Shown piece after piece: positions 56,339 to 64,000 of a DNA stretch of 64,000 bases. Both the position numbers and the translations under genes were made by a program. The notes beneath the pieces are model-generated. The model saw only the letters and a program-made list of their open reading frames with translations, made no database searches and was not told the DNA's origin. Source of the DNA: Macrostomum hystrix (taxonomy: Eukaryota; Platyhelminthes; Macrostomidae); the NCBI GenBank assembly GCA_950097015.1, contig CATNEN010000001.1, positions 6,743,501 through 6,807,500 on the forward strand, in the 5' to 3' direction. Numbering within the stretch: position 1 is the stretch's first letter; the number at the start of each line of letters is the position of its first letter.

Positions 56339-57733
56339 CTACAGAACTACAGTAGGCTTCGGTTCGCAGTGTGGCTTGTTGGCTTCGGATTCAGACTTCT
56401 TGCACTCGGCAGTCTGTGTAACAATCTCCACCATGCGCTCACCCGCCTCAGCAGCATATGCCGACTTCTTGACAATAGCATGTTCAACAACGGAATCTGG
56501 CGTCTCAACTCTTGCCGTTCGGCACAGTAAGTTCTCTGAAATCATTCGGCTCAGACCTCTCTTTTGACCCAAGGAGAGTACCTTCGTGTACCTCTGCACA
56601 GACTCGGCATTTTTGTGTCCGGATACAACTTGAATGTGCCGGACAGGCACATCACGGGCGGCAAGGTCAGTTATGACTGTTGGTCGAATGCAGTGATTAG
56701 TGTAGCATTTTGATAAGCCAGCCCGCATGGAAATCGTTTTCATCATGGAATCCAGTGTGTTTTTGCCCAACACCTCCTTGGTGCAGTACCATTCACCAAT
56801 CTGCCACTTCGGGGGCGAGGGAACAGCGCTGTTCCCCCTGCCGGTAGCCTGCTTAGGTAGAGCTTCAGCGCCTGAACGGAGCATTTTGGGTCGCCAGGCA
56901 GCGCGAAAATTCCAATCTGCTTCATGCTTCCAGGACTGACAGCTTTCACACACTTCTCCTTTTTCTCCTTCAGCAGATCAACGAATTCCACGCCACTGGC
57001 ATCCTTCCCGAAGACAATGTCTTTCCTGTCTAGTCCCCGGATCGCCTCCCTGCCACGGAAAGCAAAGTGTGACATGAGCAGGTAAAACACCTCGTCTTGC
57101 AGAGTCGTCGGGGTGGATGGGTCAAAGTACGACTGTAGTTGCGCCTTGTCCTCATCTTCGATGGCTGAAAGCCGGAGGACACTAAAGTAGTCTGCTTCTG
57201 GCGAAGGCTTCTAGTTATTGCCGCCTTGTAGGTTGTATCGAATTGAGCAATAAGCTGCATGGATTCCCAATGATACCAGTTCCTACGGTAGATAGCAGGT
57301 GTCTGTGCAGACTGGCGCGAATGCAGGCCAAAGATGGTGGAGCGTAATTTGAACCGTCAGCCTTTCGCAGCCTCACGAAAAACTGTCGCAAATATTCAAT
57401 AAGATATTTCGTCGGAATGTCTCTCATCGCAACAGCAACGCCAACGTCGTTCTTCAGGAAGGCTTCAAACTTTGCGACGTGCTGAGTAGTTTGTGCAGCC
57501 GTAGATTTCACTTCAGCATCAGACTCCGCATCCTGCACTTCCTTCAATTGCTCCTCGGTGAGTGTAGAGTCCTCACAATCAAATCCCATCAAATCGCTTG
57601 CCTGCGCTGCAGTAAGTGCGGCATGCGAGCCGACTTTGTCGCTTGGAGCAAACGCAGAGGAGAAAACAAAGTCGACCTCTTCTTTTGTTAGGCCACAGAT
57701 GTCTTCTTCTTCTATCTTGTCCCAGCGTATCAT
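56339..57733 (-). pseudogene. Crypton-type tyrosine recombinase, frameshifted
   Basis: The minus-strand coding trace starts at ATG 57733 (MIRWDKIEEEDICGLTKEEV). It shows an N-terminal core-binding domain (IPTKYLIEYLRQFFVRLRK; YAPPSLACIRASLHRHL) and then changes frame near 57250-57215. It resumes in another frame with LSAIEDEDKAQLQSYF and FAFRGREAIRGL, and changes again near 56870-56850. It finishes with GKNTLDSMMKTISMRAG, YTNHCIRPTVITDL and VVSGHKNAESVQRYTKV. The catalytic set R (FRGRE), HxxR (HCIR), H (SGHK) and Y (RYT) is recognisable. Such recombinases drive Cryptons and are related to the ZMYM2/QRICH1 C-terminal domain. At least two frame disruptions suggest a dead copy, although small introns cannot be fully excluded. 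It is GC-richer than its surroundings. Confidence 0.8.
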
Positions 57734-58324
57734 GTTTGTGTGTCGACGCGAATATTAAAACATAGAAGAGCCCAACTGGTCTGTCTGGGAAGCTCGTCCA
57801 CTCAACTACTTTAACTACGAAGAATTCGTCTATGGTCAAAAGCCTCACTAGCACTCTAGCCACGGCAGAGATTTAGCGCATCCAACAAAAAAAATCCGTC
57901 CACTTTTTCCTCCGATTTTTCTTAATTACCCTACACCTAATGTATGCCTATAGTGCTGTGACTCGATACGCTTTTCGAGTGTCCTCGTTGCCATATTTAG
58001 TGGAGTCTTAGCATTTTTCCTTGCATTTTTCCTTACAATAACTAATGGGAAAGAGTATTAAAATCTGTCTTATACCTGAACCTGTGGACTGCTCACAGTC
58101 TATGAGCTTGTCTAAATAAATTAAATTTTTGTTTAACTAGAACAATGCAGAAAACAATAAAGTCATAATAATTAAATTGGATAAACGTGTCACAATTGAT
58201 TAATCGTGTTCAGATGCATTGTTTCATTATTCTCTGCCAAGTGGCGTTAAGCTTTAGAAATGAGCCTTCTTTTATTAAGCTAAACCCTATTTTATATGTG
58301 CTGGCGGAAATTAAACAATGGAAC
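57734..58324. other. Spacer
   Basis: No feature recognised; a duplicated CCTTGCATTTTTCCTTACA-like word lies near 58018-58038. Confidence 0.4.
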
Positions 58325-58562
58325 TTTACCGGTTGGGTGCCGAGCAAGTTAATGGCGGTCGATCGAGGCGCGTAGCGCCGAGATCGTAATCGCCATTAAC
58401 TGCGAGGCAGCCAACCGGTAAAAGCATTATAAGGCTTCAGGCCATAGACAAATCAACTCCCCCTATAACGCTATCTGGCGGCTGTCGGTCGACAAGCAAC
58501 GGCGTTATAGGGGGGGTTGATTTGTCTATGGCCTGAAGCCTTATAATGCTTTTACCGGTTGG
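58325..58562. repeat. Nested palindromes / foldback element
   Basis: 58411-58471 and 58502-58562 are inverted copies, about 60 of 61 bases complementary, around a 30-nt loop. The left arm begins CCAACCGGTAAAAGCATTAT. The first ~15 bases of that arm also pair with 58325-58338 (TTTACCGGTTGG), forming a second imperfect hairpin (58325-58424) with its own inner stem at GGCGCGTAGCGCC. The middle segment can thus pair to either side. A decayed third piece (GCCATAGACA and CTGAAGCCTTATAATG) lies at 58623-58690. Confidence 0.85.
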
Positions 58563-59885
58563 TAAAATATAAGCGTCCAAATTTAGTCAGCTTCTGGCTC
58601 ATGGCGGATTGGCGCAGTTTGTGCCATAGACATGCCATTATCGCTGAGTGATCGTTTATACTATAATACGTTGCTGAAGCCTTATAATGACTATAAAGTG
58701 ATTTTTTAATTAGCTATGCTGCAACTAAAAAACGTGACCATAGTGAAGAAATATCGATTTTTTTACAAACCTGTAGCTTAGTTTTCATTAGAGCTTTCTT
58801 TTCATTTCTTTTGTGCCCAAGTAACTGAAGGCATATCTGTATAGTTGCAGACGCTGATCGATTTGAGAAGTGCAAGTTCAACTACAAAGGTGTGAGTCAG
58901 AATCTAATTATGGATGTTTTTTTACTTAATTTCGACCAGAAAGCACAGTAAACAGGCTTCACATTAGGAAAACCGCGGTGGAGCGATGAGAAGATTAATG
59001 AGTTTGCAGAGACACAAGCAATTATTAAGCAAAAACACATCCATCCAATGTTAAATTATTGCTATTGATAAATCATACACGCCTGGTAGTTAATAAGATT
59101 AGGTGAAACACGATTGAACAAAAAATTTCTACCTTTAGTCTTTGAAGTAGCAGAAAAATAATCAGTCAAGAGCATTGACTAATTAGTTCCTGCTTCCCTG
59201 GAGGAGTTAACGTCATTTCAGGAAGACAACCCGCAGGTTTGAAAATTCTGAAGACGTCTGGGTGAGAAATGACAGAAGCCAGAGGCAGGAAGGGTTGAGT
59301 TTTAATTCTTTCTTTTCCTTGCCGTTACCTTAATTAGCTGAATTTAGTGTAATTTTTCTTGTTATACGATTCAACACAGGTGAAATTGTAGCAGCACCAT
59401 CTGGTAATCATTCATACTGATGCACCCAACGGTAAACTCATCTAGAAGTTCGTCAATTTCTGCTGCCATTTCAAGGCTATAATATACATCAACCAGATTT
59501 GAACTGGCTTATCGAAGTTTCCATAATGATAGATCGTATAGAGTTTCTTGATCTTGTATTTAAGCATGTCAGGTAGTAAAACTTGTGAACTACAACTAAA
59601 TAGCAGTACAAGTCTCTACCCTCAGGGCAATCTATATACCATCAGTCAGTGTCTGCGTTTCCATCACTGCGCCACTGGCACCTGTTTAACAAGGCATGAA
59701 AGAATTGGACGTGACCTTCAGTCAAAACGATAGTTACGCGCACCATCAGTTTCTTGGGTTTAACCAATCAATCCAAAATCAGCCAAGCTATCTATATAGG
59801 ACCTACTAGATTTTAAAGGAAATTCTATAACTCGAAAGATCCGTGAATTAATCAAGAAAGTTTAGGATAAATTTTCCGACTAAAA
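58563..59885. other. Spacer
   Basis: Apart from the decayed palindrome piece at 58623-58690 no feature is recognised. Confidence 0.4.
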
Positions 59886-60125
59886 TATTAATGAATAAAG
59901 TCGATAAAGCGACTAGAAGGTCGGGGGTTCGATTCCCGGCTTCACTGGATGAAACTTAACTCTGGATTGCTTGTTTCAGTTCAGCCAGCTGTTAAACGGG
60001 TACCAGCATGAGCTCGGGTAATTGAGAGTGGGTGTGGCATCCCCCAGTCCATGGACTGAACTGTCGCAATAGCTGCGGCTGTGCTGTCGGCTGCACATCT
60101 GGCCCAATCGAGGCAGGTGAAATTA
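59886..60125 (+). repeat. tRNA-derived SINE, family B, copy 2
   Basis: The head contains AGAAGGTCGGGGGTTCGATTCCC (TPsiC arm, perfect B box GGTTCGATTCC). The body matches the reverse complement of 10238-10490 with CAGCTGTTAAACGGGTACCA, GGGTGTGGCATCCCCC and GCAATAGCTGCGGCTGTGC. The A-box half of the tRNA part is weak. Confidence 0.8.
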
Positions 60126-61255
60126 ATGAATATTGCGATAATTATTATTCAGTCAGTTTGTAATGTACTTTGAAGTGTGGTAAGCTTTGATTGGTCCGAA
60201 TACCATAGTTCCCGTAGAAAAAATCTGCCACATAGTATCGACATTGGCAATTCAATTAGACTGTTCATTTTCCTGCATAAAAGGCATGCTAAAAATCTGA
60301 CATTGTACCAGGCAACTAGGTTCCAATCAATATTTAACGAGTTTCAGCACTTAACAATAATTTAACAGAAACCTGAACTGCACATTAACGTCACTCAATC
60401 AGTCTTAATAGACTTTCACGGATCCGAACATTCGATATTTGCTAATCCCATAACTATAGGGATTAGCCAATGCGTTTGAGTCTACAAAATTGAACGGAGA
60501 ATCAGGCACGCATTGCTTAGAAAGACTATTAAAGATAGTGTTGGTTGCTGGGCATGTTTTTGATCCCATAGATTTGTCTAATCGGTTGGCTGCAGACTGT
60601 TTGCCCAAATCCCCACCGGGGGGATGCTGGAGGTGGGATTTTCGATGCTTTGGATATGCGGGAGAGAGGCGTGGCAATTTCAGAAAGGATTTTAGCACTT
60701 TTTTCGGGCATGGAGATGGAGGATGGGGTTGGGCTAGGATTAGTGCAATGGGCAGTGGGATGAGACAGAATTGTGGAGGGATAATATCTATGTCGATATA
60801 GATGCATGCGGGGCATGGGCACATGCAGTATTGATTTTAACTTCTATTATGAAAGAAGTCGCAGATAGACACGCATTTGAAAATGCAACCAACCAGCAGA
60901 ACACAGGGGACGGCTATTCAAGGATTACTGCATGGGATTGTCTGCAAAATTTAGCATCTCTATAAATAAATAATGCTATGCTATCCCATCAATTTCACCG
61001 ATCCAAATCCCCTGCCAGATAAAAATCCTCATCTCCTTAAATTTTCATCCTCTTATCTTCTAGCTTGTCTTCAAAACGGATCAACTTTAGACATGAATAA
61101 GTTCGCGAATTTATTTCGATTGCGAATTAACAAAGCTTATTCTTCGATCTGACGTGCTACTTAGGTACTCATCGTTTATGGTTAATAAAATATTCTGCTA
61201 GAAAAAGTTAAAAAAGTTATATCTCCTAACAATTTGATTTAGAAATCATAAAAGT
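60126..61255. other. Spacer with a small stem-loop
   Basis: GCTAATCCC and GGGATTAGC at about 60450-60476 form a 9-bp stem around ATAACTATA. The region 60490-60960 is GC-richer and has several frames of 60-140 codons, none of them recognisable. Confidence 0.4.
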
Positions 61256-61990
61256 TACAAATCGTTAGATCTAAAAATCGTTAAATCTAAAAATCGTTAA
61301 ATATACAATCGGTAATTCTACAAATCGTTAGATCTACAAATCGTTAGATCTACAAATCGGTACATTAAAAAATCATCGAATCTACAAACCGTTAAATCTA
61401 CAAATCGTTAAATATACAATCGGTAATTCTACAAATCGTTAGATCTACAAATCGTTAGATCTACAAATCGGTACATTAAAAAATCATCGAATCTACAAAC
61501 CGTTAAATCTACAAATCGTTAAATATACAATCGGTAATTCTACAAATCGTTAGATCTACAAATCGTTAGATCTACAAATCGGTACATTAAAAAATCATCG
61601 AATCTACAAACCGTTAAATCTACAAATCGTTAAATCTACAAATCGTTAAATCTACAAATCGTTAAATCTACAAATCGTTAGATCTACAAATCGATAAATC
61701 TACAAATCGATAAATCTACCAATCATTAAATTTACAAATCGATAAATCTACAAATGGTTAATCTACAAACCGTTAAATCTACAAATCGTTAAATCTACAA
61801 ATCGTTAGATCTACAAATCGTTAGATCTACAAATCGTTAATCTACAAATCGTTAAATCTACAAATCGTTAAATCTACAAATCGTTAAATCTACAAATCGT
61901 TAAATCTACAAACCGTTAAATCTACAAATCATTAAATTAACAAATCGTTAATCTACAAATCGGTAAATCAGCAGTTTTTACAAATCGGGA
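61256..61990 (+). repeat. 16-bp minisatellite (CTACAAATCGTTAAAT) with a 111-bp higher-order repeat
   Basis: About 45 monomers. From 61301 a seven-monomer block (marked by ATATACAATCGGTAATTC and GGTACATTAAAAAATCATCG) repeats three times at 111-bp spacing (61301, 61412, 61523). The rest is monomeric. Confidence 0.95.
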
Positions 61991-62695
61991 AATCTACAAA
62001 TCGTTACGTTTACAAAGCGTAACTTTCTAGGAAGCAAATCTCGAAAGCAGATTAAAACTCCGAGGCATTCAGAGAGGGAAAAAAAGCAGTTTTTAATTCC
62101 AAAAAGAGAATAAAACATATTTTGACGAAATTCTTGGAAAAAGTGAAATCGGCAACACCTATTCTTTCTTAGAAAAGCTCTCCTTTCCAAGAAAGCCTAG
62201 AAAAATGCAATTATCTCCGGGGCTTATGCCGCATCTCCCAGTTGGGACTAGATTAAAATCGCAGGCACACGATCCAGAACCGAATTTTCTAGCAATAAGA
62301 AACTGGCACATCCTTTTCTCCAAGAGAGAGGTTTGTGGAAATGGAAATCCTACTTTTTTTCGGAAAAATATTATGATAAAGGCTTAAAGGAAGAAGGCAA
62401 CAGGCAGTTAGACAATGAATGCAGCATCGGATGCTGAACAACCGTTTGAACTGTTTTCTATTTATTATCTAACTTTTTTATCTGCTTTTGCTTTTGCAGT
62501 TCGGAACCGGTTTAGGATTCGGTTCCTTCTATGGGGGCATTTTGTTTTTTGAAGTGACAGCTCACTGACAGCAGGGCTAGGGCTAGTGACAACCGGAAAG
62601 GCAGAAAATGTTTTCACCCAGCACTCATTGCTAGGATGAGTTTTCATAAAAAATATTGGAAAGTCTATTGTTGCTAAGGCTAGTGTAGCGGTGCT
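61991..62695. other. Spacer
   Basis: No feature recognised; TTTCTTAGAAAAGC/AAGAAAGC-type inverted words near 62160-62200. Confidence 0.4.
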
Positions 62696-62697
62696 AT

Positions 62698-63131
<434 letters not shown>

Positions 63132-63168
63132 TGTACCCACAGCATGTTAATCCTAATCACATTTTCAG

Positions 63169-63231
63169 AGAAGCCTAACAAGTGCCGCAGCTTCATCAGC
63201 ATGCAGCAGGTGTCCCAGCCGCTGACGCAAA
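63169..63231 (+). CDS. Possible 63-nt coding exon of an unknown gene
   Basis: Flanked by a good acceptor (CATTTTCAG) and a donor (CAAA|GTCAGT). In the phase that begins with a split codon it reads KPNKCRSFISMQQVSQPLTQ, GC-richer than the flanks. No neighbouring exon was found to test the phase, so this is only a suggestion. Confidence 0.3.
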
Positions 63232-63735
63232 GTCAGTCCCAAATCTGTTTTTTCCTTCTCTCTCCGTCGTTCCTTTACTCTTTAAGACGAACGAAATCAT
63301 GCGTGACCAACAGACTGAGTTGTATCCATCTGCTTTGCATAGCAGACATTACCTGCACTCAGCAACATGCGATGCAAGGATTAACAAGAAGAGAAAAACC
63401 AAGGAAAGCTAGAATTAGTTGGTAGTACTAGGGAAAGGACTGGACTGAACTCTATGCAGAGACGGCCCCTCATTGACCAAGGCAGGGAAGCCTACACGCG
63501 TCAAGGAAAACAATGATCCCATGACTAACCCAACAACCGCACACCACTACCCAGAATTAGCTTTCAAATCCCTACAGGCAGTAAATGTGATCATGTACTC
63601 ACGAAAGCTTTGTGTCGAGCTATTAGTTTTGTAATCTAAGCAGCTTTTTGATGCTTCTCACGAAAGGCACAAATATCCCATCCTTATTGCATGCCTTTTG
63701 ATCGTGAGTCCATACATCAGAAATCAGTGACGGTC
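63232..63735. other. Spacer
   Basis: No feature recognised. Confidence 0.4.
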
Positions 63736-63737
63736 AC

Positions 63738-64000
63738 CCTCAAACTAACTGCCTCACTGCCTCCCTCACTGCCACTCTCACCCTGTCTCCCTCACTGCCA
63801 CTCTCAGCCTCACTGCCACTCTCACCCTGTCTCTCTCACTGCCACTCTCAGCCTCACTGCCACTCTCACCCTGTCTCCCTAACTGCCACTCTCACCCTGT
63901 CTCCCTAACTGCCACTCTCACCCTGTCTCCCTCACTGCCACTCTCAGCCTCACTGCCACTCTCACCCTCACTGCCACTCTCACCCTGTCTCCCTCACTGC
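63738..64000 (+). repeat. Composite minisatellite (CCTCACTGCCACTCTCA), continues past window end
   Basis: Units CCTCACTGCCACTCTCA with or without CCCTGTCTC spacers form irregular 17-26-bp repeats, about 11 units seen. Confidence 0.9.

Noticed and set aside
59886-59950. Possible tRNA gene
   Set aside because: Only the TPsiC arm is well formed and the SINE body follows directly.
60490-60965. GC-richer region with several medium ORFs
   Set aside because: No frame resembles a known protein and no splice-supported exon could be built.

Overview
This window is nuclear DNA from an invertebrate animal. The protein-coding genes are split by GT-AG introns that can be phased by hand. They match metazoan families: EMC8/9, SLC35F5, an ALK-type glycine-rich domain protein and a TRH-receptor-like GPCR. 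The mobile elements (Ty3/Gypsy, hAT MITEs, P-element/THAP, Crypton, tRNA-derived SINEs) are also animal types. A spiralian (mollusc, annelid or flatworm relative) is my best guess, but nothing here fixes the phylum. Background sequence is AT-rich, and coding exons and some repeats are richer in GC.

Layout. 1-1232: 3' end of a Ty3/Gypsy element (integrase, probable 3' LTR). 1828-2092: SINE family A. 5155-6572: EMC8/9, three exons. 8066-14654: SLC35F5, nine coding exons, with minisatellites or a SINE in most introns. 15240-22915: a nearly continuous block of minisatellites. 23009-27894: the last five exons of an unrecognised single-pass membrane protein, whose introns hold several arrays and an hAT MITE. 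About 29241-30830: a PAN/apple plus glycine-rich-domain protein with no kinase. 31825-32895: a TIR element. 34030-36530: a decayed P-element-like THAP transposon. 37307-40499: a two-exon gene with a PALB2-like N-terminal coiled coil (tentative). 42651-43418: an intronless Cys-rich protein of unknown family. 43543-43983: an hAT MITE with a perfect 8-bp target duplication. 44470-49440: three large 16-bp-based arrays. 53219-54601 (minus): last two exons of a TRH-receptor-like GPCR. 56339-57733 (minus): frameshifted Crypton-type tyrosine recombinase. 58325-58562: nested palindromes. 59886-64000: a SINE, further arrays and one possible small exon.

The most striking property is the density of tandem arrays: more than twenty families with periods of 4, 16, 19, 21, 23 and 28-36 bp. 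Many of them make up most of an intron. The 16-bp size recurs in at least six arrays. One related 16-bp family sits inside an hAT MITE and also in three other places, which suggests transposon-assisted spread of minisatellite seeds. The genes belong to unrelated pathways (ER membrane insertion, solute transport, signalling), so this is an ordinary gene neighbourhood inflated by repeats and not an operon-like system. Exon boundaries were inferred by reading frame, splice consensus and phase only; no transcript evidence was available.
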